NCBI GenBank assembly: GCA_905182755.1
Contig: CAJJCS010000004.1
Span: forward strand, 186,001-250,000
Source of the DNA: Aequorivita sp. HC6-5
GTDB lineage: Bacteria > Bacteroidota > Bacteroidia > Flavobacteriales > Flavobacteriaceae
Direction: 5' to 3'
Length of the DNA: 64,000 bases
A program made the translations under genes and the position numbers. The notes beneath the pieces were generated by a model. The model made no database searches. It saw only the letters and a program-made list of their open reading frames with translations, and had not been told where the DNA came from. Position 1 is the stretch's first letter. Each line of letters opens with the position of its first letter. This document shows positions 1 through 10,712 of the stretch, piece by piece.

Positions 1-778
1 TACCGGTTAATTTAATAATCTCCTTTGCAAAATCTAGTATTGTAATTTCTTGAGGATTTCCGATGTTAACAGGATCACTATAATCACTTAAAAGCAGCCT
101 ATATAGCCCTTCTACCTGATCATCTACATAACAAAAACTTCTGGTTTGCATACCGTCTCCAAATACTGTTAAATCTTCTCCACGAAGTGCTTGGCCTATA
201 AAAGCTGGAATAACACGCCCGTCATTAAGGCGCATTCTAGGGCCGTAGGTGTTAAATATTCTAGCAATACGAGTTTCCATACCATGAAAACGGTGGTAGG
301 CCATCGTGATTGATTCTTGAAAACGTTTTGCCTCATCATACACCCCGCGTGGGCCTATGGTGTTTACATTTCCGTAGTAGGTTTCCTTTTGAGGGTGCAC
401 CAAAGGATCTCCATACACCTCAGAGGTGGATGCAATCATAAAGCGCGCATTTTTCTCTTTGGCTAGCCCTAGTAAATTATGGGTGCCTAGTGATCCTACT
501 TTAAGGGTCTGTATCGGGATTTTTAAATAATCAATAGGGCTTGCAGGAGATGCAAAATGCAGAATATAATCTACCTCTCCAGCCACATGTACAAATTTTG
601 TAACATCATGGTGGTAGAAATCAAAATCTTCCAATTTAAACAGATGCTCTATATTACGTTTATCTCCGGTAATAAGGTTGTCCATGGCAATGACCTTATA
701 CCCTTTTGCGATAAATTTATCACAAAGGTGGGACCCTAAAAAACCTGCTGCACCTGTAATTAAAACTGTTTTTTTCAT
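1..778 (-). CDS. UDP-glucuronate decarboxylase-like SDR, 3' end beyond window
   Basis: Minus-strand reading frame open from the ATG at 776-778 to the window edge (about 259 codons), so the C-terminus is missing. The translation begins [18 protein letters not shown], the Rossmann GxxGxxG of extended short-chain dehydrogenases, followed by DNLITG, HHDVT and HFASPASP, which is the pattern of UDP-xylose synthases (UDP-glucuronate decarboxylases) rather than of 4-epimerases. Members of that family oxidise and decarboxylate UDP-GlcA to UDP-xylose in the cytosol. It sits at the downstream end of the polysaccharide locus, so it probably supplies a pentose or 4-keto-pentose precursor. The subfamily is inferred from N-terminal motifs; a related NDP-sugar epimerase cannot be excluded. 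Confidence 0.85.
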   Translation of the reverse strand, partial: MKKTVLITGAAGFLGSHLCDKFIAKGYKVIAMDNLITGDKRNIEHLFKLEDFDFYHHDVTKFVHVAGEVDYILHFASPASPIDYLKIPIQTLKVGSLGTHNLLGLAKEKNARFMIASTSEVYGDPLVHPQKETYYGNVNTIGPRGVYDEAKRFQESITMAYHRFHGMETRIARIFNTYGPRMRLNDGRVIPAFIGQALRGEDLTVFGDGMQTRSFCYVDDQVEGLYRLLLSDYSDPVNIGNPQEITILDFAKEIIKLTG

Positions 779-872
779 ATATATGTTATTCTACAACATG
801 CAGAATGTACTGTTATTTTTTTGAGATTTTGCCCGTCTCTTAAGTATTGCAAAAATACACTTTACTAGGTTT

Positions 873-2144
873 TTAGACCTCTTTTGGAACATCGATTTGT
901 TTGTAGGAGCTGTTTGACAATACAATGATAAGTATTAGCCCCACATAATAGGCTCCTATTTGACGATGAAATATGTTTTCTACCAGACCATAGGCTATAA
1001 AGGTGCATAAAATAGCGGTTTGAAAAAAGTGCTCTCTATTTTTCATAAAACTCCAGATTAAAAACAGACACAACAAAAACAGCCCTACAAACCCAGTGCT
1101 GAGTAAAATATCCAAAAACTGATTATGACTGTTATAGCGCTGAGATATAAATACCTCCTTTTTCTGCGGGCTTTTTATTGCCGTTTGGTAACACGCTACC
1201 AACTCATCTTTGGTGGCTTTAAAACCAATTCCGGTAAGCCCTATGGTGCTATTTTGTAACACATCCATACTGCATCCCCAAGTTATGAGTCTAGTTTGAG
1301 AGGTGTTTGAGGCTCCAAAGTTTTTATTTAAAAATGTTGAAAAAGAAACAGGCCCCGCGCTTGTTTCTTGCTGAGACTTCAGAAAAAACAAGCCCGCCAC
1401 TAAAACAGCTACAAATGCTGTAGCAATTGCAATACGCATGCTTTTTTTACCTCCATATGCTTGACGAATTAAAAGCAAACAAAACAGTACAATACCTGCA
1501 ATTTTTGATACCACTAATACAATAAACAACACATTTATAGCAATAGCCCCCAAATAATAGGCGTTATGAGGATGGTATGTTTTACGCATAGAGCGGTAGC
1601 AAAACAAAACACTAAGCACACTTATAAGCCCAAGGTATAATCTATCTACAAGTAAGGCCTCAATCATCATGCGGCTATCTCCAAACTCAAAATTTGCATT
1701 GGTGTTGGCGCTATATACAATACTAACAATAGAGAATACAATGGCTGCTATGGAAGAGAAAATTACAGCCTTTTGAACCTTTCTATCATACTGGATTGGG
1801 AGGTATAAAATAACAAGCCCAATGGCGATGGCTATTTTTTTTAGGATGCTAAGATCTGTGTCAAACCTACCAGATAAAATGCTGTTTATTATAATATATC
1901 CAAAGAAGAGCAAGAGTAAAAAAAAAGGCACCTTTTTGATTTTTTGAAAATGCTCTCTTTTAATGATTGCAGGAAAAGAAATGGTAAGGATAATTAGTAA
2001 AATATTGGGCAAAGCGCGTATGTAATCATCAAAGGGGATGATGACAAATAATAGCATAAACGCAAAAGGGTATATGGAAGCAAGTAAAATTCTCATAATA
2101 TTTCTAAGGCCATTAAAGGTATCAAGGTACTCAACAAAAGGCAA
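873..2144 (-). CDS. O-antigen ligase/polymerase-like membrane protein
   Basis: A 423-residue protein with about ten hydrophobic segments. It carries the Wzy_C/WaaL-type feature: a large periplasmic loop before the last helices ending in YNSHNQFLDILLSTGFVG (around residues 340-357), with the HN pair typical of O-antigen ligases and polymerases. These inner-membrane enzymes transfer or polymerise undecaprenyl-linked glycans at the periplasmic face. It lies 6 bp downstream of the WecG-like glycosyltransferase, suggesting one transcript. Sequence alone does not separate polymerase (Wzy) from ligase (WaaL); the locus holds other candidates for both roles. Confidence 0.8.
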   Translation of the reverse strand: MPFVEYLDTFNGLRNIMRILLASIYPFAFMLLFVIIPFDDYIRALPNILLIILTISFPAIIKREHFQKIKKVPFFLLLLFFGYIIINSILSGRFDTDLSILKKIAIAIGLVILYLPIQYDRKVQKAVIFSSIAAIVFSIVSIVYSANTNANFEFGDSRMMIEALLVDRLYLGLISVLSVLFCYRSMRKTYHPHNAYYLGAIAINVLFIVLVVSKIAGIVLFCLLLIRQAYGGKKSMRIAIATAFVAVLVAGLFFLKSQQETSAGPVSFSTFLNKNFGASNTSQTRLITWGCSMDVLQNSTIGLTGIGFKATKDELVACYQTAIKSPQKKEVFISQRYNSHNQFLDILLSTGFVGLFLLCLFLIWSFMKNREHFFQTAILCTFIAYGLVENIFHRQIGAYYVGLILIIVLSNSSYKQIDVPKEV

Positions 2145-2150
2145 ATAGCC

Positions 2151-2898
2151 TTAGGCCTTTTTAAATTTTTCTTTAAGAACTAAATAAATAAAGGTGGTGT
2201 TGCCCACAAGGTATCTTTTCCACATTCTTTTTGGCTCTTGTGCAAATCTGTAAAACCATTCTAAGCCCTGCATTTTGCATCCATAAAGGAGCTCGTTTTG
2301 TGAGGCCAGCAACCACATCAAAACTACCACCAACTCCCATAATAAAATGCACCCCTTGTAAAATATCTCGGTGTTTGTATAAAAAGTTTTCTTTCATGGG
2401 AGAGCTAATGGCGACAAATAATAATTGGGCCCCGCTTTGAGCTATATCTGTTGCAATTTGAACCTCTTGTTGGGGAGAAAAATACCCGTCTCTATACCCT
2501 GCAACAAGCTCTTGGCTATATTGATTTGCATAGGTTTTTGCTACTTTTTCAACCACCTGTTGTTTTGCCCCAAGAAGGTATATTTTTTGCTTATTTTCAT
2601 GAGCCATTGCCACTAATTTATGCATTAAATCAATGCCAGCTACGCGCTGCTTAAGTGGTTTTTTTAAGAGCCTTGAAGCCCAGACCACAGCTTGTCCATC
2701 TGCATTAATGAGGTTGCTGCTATTGACACTCTCACGAAGCTGTTGGTCTTTTTGCATGGCCACAAGTTTTCCTGCATTTACAACCACATGGTGCAGCTGT
2801 GTTTTTGAGGCTATGCTTTTTTGTATCAATTGCAACGTTTCCTGCATTGATAGGTTGTCAATAAAGGTGTTTAGTATGTGGATTCTGTTTTTTGTCAA
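2151..2898 (-). CDS. WecG/TagA/CpsF family glycosyltransferase (frameshifted in this sequence)
   Basis: GT26-family enzyme that transfers a sugar such as ManNAc(A) onto a lipid-linked acceptor in the cytosol. Visible family signatures are NADGQAVVWASRLL, GVGGSFDVVAG and APLWMQNAGL. The reading frame breaks after MQNAGL; the next frame continues with EWFYRFAQEPKRMWKRYL, the normal family C-terminus, and stops at 2151. An extra base in the CCC run at 2266-2268 explains the break, and removing it gives 248 aa, the usual length. The start is a TTG at 2898; no in-frame ATG was found. Together with wecB and wecC in the same locus, a ManNAc(A)-type acceptor step is plausible but inferred. Confidence 0.85.
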
Positions 2899-2989
2899 AA
2901 TATGCTTTAAAGAAAAAACAAATATAGGTTTTAAACAACAACTCCAATAAAATCTGTCATTAGAACTTTTATTTCTAATTTAGACAGCT

Positions 2990-4201
2990 TTAACTACATA
3001 AGGTAGTATAAATTTCCTTGTATTTTGCAGCGTTTTGCAACCAGCTTTTATGAGAGACCACAAAATCTAGCGCCTCTTTTTTATGACTATCTCTATCTTG
3101 GGGAGATAGACTCGCCACTTTTTTCACCACTTTTTTTAAATCATTTTTATTTTCACTAGAGAATAAAAACCCAGTTCCTTGGGGTACGATTTCTTTAATT
3201 CCTCGCACATCACTACCAATAAAAAGCTTTTCGTAGGCCATTGCCTCAAGGGGTTTTAAAGGAGTCACAGAGTTTGTTTTTGGCGTGTTTAACCTTGGGT
3301 TTATAATCACATCAATTTCTGAAAAGGCCTTGTATACCTCTGATGGGGCGATGGCTCCCTTGTAGGATATAGTATTGATATCGCTTCTTGCGTTTATTTG
3401 ATCCTGGACACTTTGCTTATTCACACCTTTACCATAGATAACAAGTTTGTGCTTAAAACCATCATCATACAACTCCTGAAAGGTTTGTATTAAAAACTCT
3501 AATCCCTCATATTCTGTTATTGTTCCTACATAACCAAAGACAAAATCTTTTCTGCTAATTGGCGTAATAGAGGCTTTTAACACCCTAATTAAAGAAGTGT
3601 TTACGGCATTATTGATTATGGTGTTTTTAAAAGGCTTGTTTGTTTTTGAAAAAATAAATTCTTTTAAATTTTCATTTAAAATTACAGCATGGGCTGCCTT
3701 TTTAAGACAGAAAATTTCTACGTGAATCAGAAATATTTCAATTTTTTTATTAATAAAACCCTTGTTTCTTGAATTAGTTTTTTGATACATCCAGAGTGAT
3801 CTAAACTCATATACCACTGGAATATTACATATCTTACCCATTACCAGTGATGGTATGGCACAGAAAAACATAGCGTGGGCATGAAGCACATCTGGTTTTT
3901 CTTTTTTAATTGTACTGAAAAGTTTTTGAGAAAAGATCAATATAGAGAAGACCCGATAGATTCTTTGTAAAACACCTTTTCGAAGATCTGTTATAGAATT
4001 TTTTGTATTTCGGGACGTTCTAATATATGTGATATCATCAATGATGTCTAGACCTTTTTTAGAAATTGAATTTTGAAAAGGAGCGGTAATTGCCAATACC
4101 TCAATGCCAACTTCTTTTTGAGATAGCATGATATCTCTGCTTCTAATGCTAGAACCAGAAACTTGAGGCAAAGATTGATATAATACGTGAAGAACTTTCA
4201 A
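2990..4201 (-). CDS. GT4-family glycosyltransferase
   Basis: A 403-residue protein with the two-domain layout of GT-B fold glycosyltransferases. The N-terminal domain starts MKVLHVLYQSLPQVSGSS (the Gly-rich acceptor-side loop) and contains HAHAMFF. The C-terminal domain has FGYVGTITEYEGLE and the GT4 donor-site element PLKPLEAMAYEK...GSDVRGIKEIV with its spaced glutamates (around residues 320-345). It should act in the cytosol, adding one sugar from an NDP donor to the growing lipid-linked unit; donor and linkage cannot be read from sequence. It is divergent from the plus-strand polymerase-like gene at 4264, with about 60 bp between them. Confidence 0.85.
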   Translation of the reverse strand: MKVLHVLYQSLPQVSGSSIRSRDIMLSQKEVGIEVLAITAPFQNSISKKGLDIIDDITYIRTSRNTKNSITDLRKGVLQRIYRVFSILIFSQKLFSTIKKEKPDVLHAHAMFFCAIPSLVMGKICNIPVVYEFRSLWMYQKTNSRNKGFINKKIEIFLIHVEIFCLKKAAHAVILNENLKEFIFSKTNKPFKNTIINNAVNTSLIRVLKASITPISRKDFVFGYVGTITEYEGLEFLIQTFQELYDDGFKHKLVIYGKGVNKQSVQDQINARSDINTISYKGAIAPSEVYKAFSEIDVIINPRLNTPKTNSVTPLKPLEAMAYEKLFIGSDVRGIKEIVPQGTGFLFSSENKNDLKKVVKKVASLSPQDRDSHKKEALDFVVSHKSWLQNAAKYKEIYTTLCS

Positions 4202-4263
4202 ATGGATTGTTTATCGTAAGTTTATAAAAATAAAACTATAGCTTTGCAAAGCTACATTAATCT

Positions 4264-5517
4264 ATGACTGTTTTCTCTAAAATAAACAAACAATTTTTAC
4301 CCTTAGGGCTACTATTGTTTTTTGTTATTAGTCTACCCCTTAAAAATAACATTAATAGTATATCTATTATATTGTTAACCCTTTACAGTATTTATTTTCA
4401 GGCTACTCACCGTAGTTTTAGTCTAAAAACCTTTAAAAAATTCACGCCATTTATTGTGTATTTTCTAGTAGCGCTGTTCAGTGTTTTGTATTCAGAAAAT
4501 ACATCAAGAGCCTTAAAGTCTGTAAATAAATTACTGCCTTTTATACTGCTGCCCTTTATTTTCTCAACCTTGCCAATTGTAAAAAAACAGTACCATACTA
4601 TTTTGCATTACTTTGCCAGTTTCATGGTTTTTTTGTGTCTGTTTTCTCACACCAAAGTCCTGATAAAACTGTATGAAAACAATGATGTTTTATTCAATAT
4701 ATTTAATAATAAATACTCTTATCTAAGTCTCTCTCAAGACACTGTTGGTATTCATAGCACCTATTACGCTTATTTTGTTTTAATAGCTATTATTGTTTTT
4801 CTTCACTTGTTACTAAAAGCTAAAACCGCCAAATTAAAAATGGTATTGGTTGGCTTGATTGCGTATTTGAGTTTTTTCATTTTTCATCTTTCCTCCAGAC
4901 TCCCCATAGTGGTTTTGTTTTTACTTTTTAATGGAGCCATTGTATATTATTTCTTTACTAAAAAGAAATTAAAAACTGGAGTAATCTACCTATTACTGCT
5001 CTACGGGCTTACCTTTTTTATAGGATATAATGTAAGAATTACACGCTATAGATTCCAACAAGTATTTGGCTTTACCTACGCCAACGGCAATGAGTTTAAT
5101 GACGGGTTAAATAAACTCCAGCAATTTAAAGCAGCCATAGAGTCAAACAATAACGTTTTGTTTGGAAATGGAATTGGAGATGCCAATGATGAAATTTATA
5201 AGGCTTACACAAACCTTGGCCTTGACACCTATGCAGAGCGCAAATACAACGCTCATAACCAATTTATACAAACCTATGGAGGATTAGGCCTTATTGGTGT
5301 TATGGTTTTACTGGCTATTTTTGGCTATGCCTTGTTTGTGTTTATAAGAGATAGAAATTTTCTCGGAATTCTTTTTGTATTGAGCTCTTTGCTTGTGTTT
5401 CAAACAGAGTCTATGCTAGAGAGACATCACGGGATTGTACTGTTTGTATTTCTAATTTGTATTAGTTTTCAGCTTCAAAACGATAAGCAGGCCATCAATT
5501 TAAAAGGCGAGTTGTAA
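4264..5517 (+). CDS. O-antigen ligase/polymerase-like membrane protein (inverted in locus)
   Basis: A 417-residue polytopic membrane protein and the only plus-strand gene within the polysaccharide cluster. Its large C-terminal periplasmic loop has FGNGIGD and YNAHNQFIQTYGGLGLIG (around residues 335-355), again the HN motif of the Wzy_C/WaaL family. It converges on the gene ending at 5524 with only 6 bp between stops. The opposite orientation means it must have its own promoter in the 62-bp gap upstream. It may be the O-antigen ligase while neighbours act as polymerases, but that is a guess from position. Confidence 0.75.
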   Translation: MTVFSKINKQFLPLGLLLFFVISLPLKNNINSISIILLTLYSIYFQATHRSFSLKTFKKFTPFIVYFLVALFSVLYSENTSRALKSVNKLLPFILLPFIFSTLPIVKKQYHTILHYFASFMVFLCLFSHTKVLIKLYENNDVLFNIFNNKYSYLSLSQDTVGIHSTYYAYFVLIAIIVFLHLLLKAKTAKLKMVLVGLIAYLSFFIFHLSSRLPIVVLFLLFNGAIVYYFFTKKKLKTGVIYLLLLYGLTFFIGYNVRITRYRFQQVFGFTYANGNEFNDGLNKLQQFKAAIESNNNVLFGNGIGDANDEIYKAYTNLGLDTYAERKYNAHNQFIQTYGGLGLIGVMVLLAIFGYALFVFIRDRNFLGILFVLSSLLVFQTESMLERHHGIVLFVFLICISFQLQNDKQAINLKGEL

Positions 5518-5523
5518 ACACCT

Positions 5524-6801
5524 TTAAGGGGTCTTGTTTTGACTTTGTATTGCCATACTATTGTTGTCTACATTATATGGAGCTGCTATAATTATTAGAA
5601 ACCATAAAAAATTAAATTGATAACAAAAGGAGTTTGTAATGGCAATTAAAACAAATAATAAATAATAGTAGTTGCTCGCCTTAATGTTTCTGTAGGAGTT
5701 TAAATACAAGTAGAATATCACAAAAAACAAGATAGAAAACACACCGTATTTAGCATAGAGGGTCAGGTAAAGACTATCTAGATACACATTGTAATTATCT
5801 ATCTCTGATCGCCAAACAAACCACTTTATATAAAAGGTTAATCCTACTCCTTTTCCTACTATAAAGTTTAAAAAAGAAAAATCTGAAATAGCATTTATAA
5901 AGGGCGAAAATCGAGTGGCAAAAGATTCGCTGATATATCCATCTTCAAACAATTTTTTTATCCTGTAGATGGGAGAATTTTCAGTGGCGGTGACAACCAA
6001 ATAACCTAAAGACACGAAACTTAAAATACCACCAGAGATTAGTAAAAGTATTTTTTTAAAAGTTAGTTTTGAAACGTACACAACAAACATCACCAAAATA
6101 AAGGCAAAAATCATGGTTCTGTTACCTGTGTAAAATAGTGGCACCCCGGAAATCACAATTTCTTTGAGTGTTGGCTTTTTGTCTTTTATTACTAAATAAA
6201 ACAAATAAAAGCCTCCAAAAAAGATGCCTAGAGTTTCCAAACGAACCTCCTCAAAGGTAAAATAAGGATCATCGGTTAACTTTAAATGTAAATCAAACTG
6301 TAGCATTAAAAAGAAAAAGACAGTTGTTATTACAAGGTTTATCAGTAAAATATTATTTATAAATTTTCTAGTTAATATTTGCCCCAATCTTGACTTATAG
6401 ACCTCTAAAAACGGGATCGCCAACAAAATGGTTAGATACGGTTTTATGTCTTTTAATATGTTTGTTAGCGTAACGTCTTTATCTCCAATTAAAAAATAGT
6501 GGATGCCTAAAATTAGGAGTGTTCCTACCGTGATTACAAGGGTGGCAATGGTTTGCTTTTTAAATTTGTTGTTGCTTAACAGCTTGAGAAGAAAGACCAA
6601 AAAACAACCTATAAAAAACAGGTAGTAGGATGAGATTTGCCAATTTGTATGAAACTTTGTTGTTAATTTTCCTAGGGGAGCAAGTATGGTGATAACAAAA
6701 AAGAGTTTTAATGCCAGGTTGTTATACTTAAATTTTAAAACAGATATGATTCCGAGAGAAAAGTTAAGTAGACACAAAATGAAAAAAACTACATACGTCA
6801 T
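5524..6801 (-). CDS. polytopic membrane protein, probable polysaccharide polymerase
   Basis: A 425-residue protein with roughly eleven hydrophobic segments and short charged loops; GNRTMIFAFILVMFVVYVSK and NAISDFSFLNFIVGKGVG resemble loops of Wzy-type O-antigen polymerases. No HN motif like that of its neighbours was seen, so family assignment rests on topology, length and context. Its ATG overlaps the stop of the upstream gene (ATGA at 6798-6801), indicating translational coupling with the 403-aa membrane protein. A different membrane function is possible. Confidence 0.6.
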   Translation of the reverse strand: MTYVVFFILCLLNFSLGIISVLKFKYNNLALKLFFVITILAPLGKLTTKFHTNWQISSYYLFFIGCFLVFLLKLLSNNKFKKQTIATLVITVGTLLILGIHYFLIGDKDVTLTNILKDIKPYLTILLAIPFLEVYKSRLGQILTRKFINNILLINLVITTVFFFLMLQFDLHLKLTDDPYFTFEEVRLETLGIFFGGFYLFYLVIKDKKPTLKEIVISGVPLFYTGNRTMIFAFILVMFVVYVSKLTFKKILLLISGGILSFVSLGYLVVTATENSPIYRIKKLFEDGYISESFATRFSPFINAISDFSFLNFIVGKGVGLTFYIKWFVWRSEIDNYNVYLDSLYLTLYAKYGVFSILFFVIFYLYLNSYRNIKASNYYYLLFVLIAITNSFCYQFNFLWFLIIIAAPYNVDNNSMAIQSQNKTP

Positions 6802-8009
6802 AGGTTTGTGTTTTTCGAGTTCAGTATTTTCTTGTTTTTAATTGAAAAAAATGTTACTAATACTATGGTATAAAGAGCAACAGGGGCATTATTAAAAAAG
6901 GTCCCAGATAAAAAACCAATACCCAGTAAAAACCCTATTTGAATTTTACCAAAGCGCGTAAGCTCAGAGAACCTAATTATGTGCCTAAAGTAATATACTA
7001 AATATAAACCTCCTCCTGCAATCCCAAAGAAAAGGAGCACGTCTATAAAGTCAAACTCAACCCTGTATTTTGTGAAATTTGTACCTCCCACAAGATAGTT
7101 TACAAAACCCCAATGCGCATCTGCCATGTTAACAAGGTCTGTTTTTAGGTTTATATTTCTGTAAGAGGTTACCATGGTAATAAATCCGCTTTCTTGATAT
7201 ACATTTAATAAAACAGCAAATGTTTTTTTTAAAAATGCCTGCAAGGGTTCTCTAAATAGGAACAGTAAAGCTCCAGATGCTGCTAGTAAAATATAAAACT
7301 TTTTGCTCAAGTACATTTTGTGTATTAAAAATAGGTGCGCCAGGGTAGCAGCTACAAAGAGCAATAAGGCTTTTGTGCCAACCAATAGGCAGGCAACCAA
7401 AACGGCCATAAAAAATAGTTTATATTGGTTGTTTTTCTTCAGGTTGAAACTCTGGGAGCTCAGCGATATGGCATAAAAGAAAGTAGCTATACTTGGTACT
7501 ATAAAAAAACCATTAAACCCAAACCGACTGCCTTGGTAGGAGCTTAGCATATCTATATCTAATATAAACCCTCCAAAAATAGCTAAGGTGTTTACAACAA
7601 TAATCCACTCAAAGGTTTTTAGCACACTTTTGTTTATTGGTATAGCGTCCAGACCATCATAAAACAGCAGTATTGAAAAGATAAATAGATACCTAGAGTG
7701 AAATATAAAGTTTTTAAAGAGATGCTCCTCAAGACCGATGGGCAAAAAAGTATATTGGCCTACAAAAAACAAAAGCGTGAGTATAGATAGAAATAAAAGC
7801 ATCCTTTTTCTAAATTTTGTTAAGGATACAAAACTTATCAAGATACTCAGTAAAAAAAATAAGCCCCTGGTAATTGCACTAAAATTATGAAAATCAAAGT
7901 GTGCATAAACACATAGTTTAACCAAAACATCTCCCGCAAAGAAAATAAGCAACAAAGCCACCAATGACTTTGGGCTTTTAGTAAAGCTAATGAGTTTTTG
8001 TTTAATCAT
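6798..8009 (-). CDS. polytopic membrane protein, probable polysaccharide polymerase
   Basis: A 403-residue protein of ten or more hydrophobic stretches, without catalytic motifs that I can name. Length, topology and position between an acyltransferase and another polymerase-like gene suggest a Wzy-like or EpsG-like role in polymerising the exported repeat unit. Its start overlaps the acyltransferase stop by 8 bp and its stop overlaps the next start by 4 bp, so the flippase, acyltransferase and two membrane proteins form a tightly coupled block. Function is inferred from context. Confidence 0.55.
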   Translation of the reverse strand: MIKQKLISFTKSPKSLVALLLIFFAGDVLVKLCVYAHFDFHNFSAITRGLFFLLSILISFVSLTKFRKRMLLFLSILTLLFFVGQYTFLPIGLEEHLFKNFIFHSRYLFIFSILLFYDGLDAIPINKSVLKTFEWIIVVNTLAIFGGFILDIDMLSSYQGSRFGFNGFFIVPSIATFFYAISLSSQSFNLKKNNQYKLFFMAVLVACLLVGTKALLLFVAATLAHLFLIHKMYLSKKFYILLAASGALLFLFREPLQAFLKKTFAVLLNVYQESGFITMVTSYRNINLKTDLVNMADAHWGFVNYLVGGTNFTKYRVEFDFIDVLLFFGIAGGGLYLVYYFRHIIRFSELTRFGKIQIGFLLGIGFLSGTFFNNAPVALYTIVLVTFFSIKNKKILNSKNTNL

Positions 8010-8502
8010 TAGCGCCTATTTTTTTGATTACCCTACACGGGTTACCAACCACTAAAGATCCTTTTTCTATGTTTTTATTTACAAGAGTATTTGCTCCAAT
8101 AACACAATTGTCTTCAATTATAACACCAGGAAGTATGGTTGCGTTTGCTGCAATCCAAACATTGTTGCCAATGGTTACTTTTTTGCATGTATAGCCTTGG
8201 GCAACAATAGGCATTGAGGTGTCCTCAAAGTTGTGATTTTGACTGTAAATTGTAACTCCTGGGCCTATTAATACATCATTTCCAATTTCAATTTCACCTC
8301 CAGCATGCAACACACATCCTCTGTTAATAGACACATTATTACCCAAAGTAAGTTTGCTTGGAGAATCTATATGGGTGTGGCTCCATATAAGAACCTTAGC
8401 GCCGTTTTTATAAGGCAACAACACATTTCTAACTCCGCAGCCAATACGGCCTGGAATTGCTTTTAAAAAGGAAAACACCCACAACTGAATTTCGTATATC
8501 AT
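8002..8502 (-). CDS. left-handed beta-helix (hexapeptide) O-acyltransferase
   Basis: About 166 residues starting at the ATG at 8500-8502, which overlaps the flippase stop in an ATGA; a longer frame to 8580 exists but would lie inside the flippase gene. Imperfect hexapeptide repeats such as IEIGNDVLIGPGVTI, VTIGNNVWIAANATI and CVIGANTLVNKNI fill most of the protein and mark the LbH acyltransferase family (WcaF/maltose O-acetyltransferase type). The loop SQNHNFEDTSMPI supplies the conserved catalytic His. These cytosolic trimers acetylate sugars using acetyl-CoA. Within the locus it most likely O-acetylates the repeat unit before or during export. Confidence 0.85.
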   Translation of the reverse strand: MIYEIQLWVFSFLKAIPGRIGCGVRNVLLPYKNGAKVLIWSHTHIDSPSKLTLGNNVSINRGCVLHAGGEIEIGNDVLIGPGVTIYSQNHNFEDTSMPIVAQGYTCKKVTIGNNVWIAANATILPGVIIEDNCVIGANTLVNKNIEKGSLVVGNPCRVIKKIGAND

Positions 8503-9717
8503 ATTGTATCTATTTTTAATTGCTTTACTGCATTGAAGTACCATACTAGAATCCTGGAAATCCAGACAAGCAAGATACAAAAAGCAACAGCCTCAACACT
8601 TATAAGGTAATTTGAGCCCGCGGCAAATATTAAAAGGATAAACACCAAAGACTGTATGTTTGCATTTCTTATTATTTTAATAGATCCCGTAGCTCCCAAG
8701 ACAGAGGATAACATGCTGTAGTTTATACGCAAGACCCCAAGGGCCATTAAAATCAAAATAACACTGCCGCTGGAGGCAAAGTCTATAGCCGGTATTACCT
8801 CTAAATCATTCAAAACATATGCAGCACCGTAAATTGCAATGGCAATTATTACGGATAACACATTAATATTTCTTAGTTTTCTTTTCAAAATAGGCAAAGA
8901 TGCGTTTGTTTTAAAAAACACCAGTTCTTTAAAACCAACATACCCTTGTAATAGTGCAAATGGGAAATAAAAAATAGTAGCTAAATAAAAATAATCGCCA
9001 AAGGTCTGGAGATCCAAAAAAAGCTTTAATATAAAACCTGTCAAAAAAACCAATGAAGGTGATACTTAGCATAGATATCACAAAATGGAAGCTGTATTTA
9101 TAAATGGCACTAAGCTCAAAGCTGTTGGTGAATTTAAAAGGAATGTTTTTTATAACATATATCGAAAAAAAAGTAGCACTACCAATAGACACATATGTAA
9201 AAATTTCTATTAATGTTTTTGCGTTTACATTTCCGCCAATAAGAAGAATCCCTGTTATTACTAGTACAATATACTTCCACATATTATTAAACAACTGCGC
9301 TACAACAAATTGTTTTTTTAGCCGTACAACATTGTAGAGAAACATCATCAGTGAGGTGCTAAAGGTCAAGAGCATCAAAAGGGTTGTTGCTACTTGAATT
9401 TTTAAAAATATTTTTGAAAAAAGGGCGCTGAGCAAAAGACTAAACAATAACCCAACTACAAAGGTTATTTTTAATAGTTTTTTGTCTGTAAGGAGTCTGT
9501 CATCTCTTACCTCAGAGAGCCTTAAAAACACCTGCTCTAAACCTAGAAATCCAAAAGAGATACACACTTGTAAAAAAGTGATAAATATGGAATATTCACC
9601 ATACTGGAAATCGCTTAGGGTTGCTTTTAAAACAATATTTACCAAAAAAATACTTCCTGCCCCCGCTATCATTAACAGCAAGGAAATGTGCTTTTTTAGA
9701 AATTGTAAAAAAATCAA
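8499..9717 (-). CDS. Wzx-type polysaccharide flippase (frameshifted in this sequence)
   Basis: The N-terminal part (from a TTG at 9717) and C-terminal part (stop at 8499) are in different frames and join in the seven-A run at 9016-9022. Dropping one A gives a continuous 405-aa protein. It has about twelve hydrophobic segments and the N-terminal pattern of the oligosaccharide flippase family (FQYGEYSIFITFLQVCISFG). Such MATE-like transporters move undecaprenyl-linked repeat units across the inner membrane. An in-frame TAA lies three codons before the TTG, and no ATG is available. It is coupled to the acyltransferase by an ATGA overlap. Confidence 0.8.
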
Positions 9718-9723
9718 TATGTG

Positions 9724-10706
9724 TTATTGGTTTTTTATAATAGAATACGCTTCTGCCTTTTTATAAACTCTAGAAAACCAACTAAAAACAAAAAACAAGA
9801 ACACGAAAAAATAGTGGATATGTTACATATTTCATTTTGTAAGAGGGTCTTTTATCTTCTACAATATTTGGATTAGTAACTTTAACAATGGCATGGTCTG
9901 CATATACTAATTCGTTTTTTAAGTGCGTGTTTTCTTTTTGCAACTTAGCCTTTTCAACAAGCACACCATTGTAGCTAAAGTTTTTATCTACCACAACAAC
10001 CTGCGAAGAGGTTGAGCCCATAAACGTATTTTGGTTGTACTTTGAAATAGTTATATCTATCTGCTCGATAGAAAACTCATTCATTGCAATATTTTGCTCT
10101 AAAACTGTTTTTCCGTTTTGCGCAGATCTTTTTATGATCTCGTTGTTATTTAAATAGGCAAGAACATTATCTATGGTTTTTTGAGTTGCGCTGTTTGATA
10201 AAACAAAATCTACCTGATGAAACTTATATCCAGAATAAAAAGAATTTGTAATGGCTTCTTCATCTTTAAACTCAACGTTTCTTAGCAAGGCCTCAAGTAC
10301 CGCGTTCAGTTTTGTCAGAAATTTTCAGTAATATCCTTAAAGTTTACCATGGGTGTAATTTCGATTCCTCTAATTTCATTGCTCCTGTTTTAAAACCATG
10401 TTGTTTTAAAAACGCGGTATCCAATGCTTTAGACTTAACCATTAACGTGTTAAGGGCATTGTAGGTGTATTCTGCAGTATTGAAATTTGTTCTTAAGATA
10501 AGCGTTGCTTTCTTTGCTGGTTTTGAGTCTATTTCAGAAAAATACCCTAAAACAATACCACCAATTAATAAACCAACAATAAAATACCAGTTTCTTAAGC
10601 AAAATTGTATGCTATTGTAAATGCTTACTGAAATGTTTTTAAATAGTTCACTAATCTTATTTATGAGATACCCTAAGTCTATCTCATCCTTGCTCGTTTG
10701 TGACAT
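9724..10706 (-). CDS. Wzz-like chain-length determinant protein (several frameshifts)
   Basis: Starts MSQTSKDEIDLGYLINKISEL and has a transmembrane helix (about residues 42-60, WYFIVGLLIGGIVLGYF), the layout of Wzz/Wzc-N domain proteins that set polysaccharide chain length from the periplasm. Three breaks occur: a missing base near 10365-10366, a missing base at 10319-10321, and an extra base in the A6 run at 9790-9795. Repairing them yields exactly 328 codons ending at 9724, with a second hydrophobic stretch near the C-terminus (YPLFFRVLVF). No C-terminal tyrosine kinase domain is present. Between rfbD and the flippase it fits the Wzx/Wzy-dependent pathway. Confidence 0.75.
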
Positions 10707-10712
10707 ATAATT

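Noticed and set aside
9482..9766. Plus-strand ORF of 94 codons within the flippase region
   Set aside because: Antisense to the flippase; no recognisable protein pattern.
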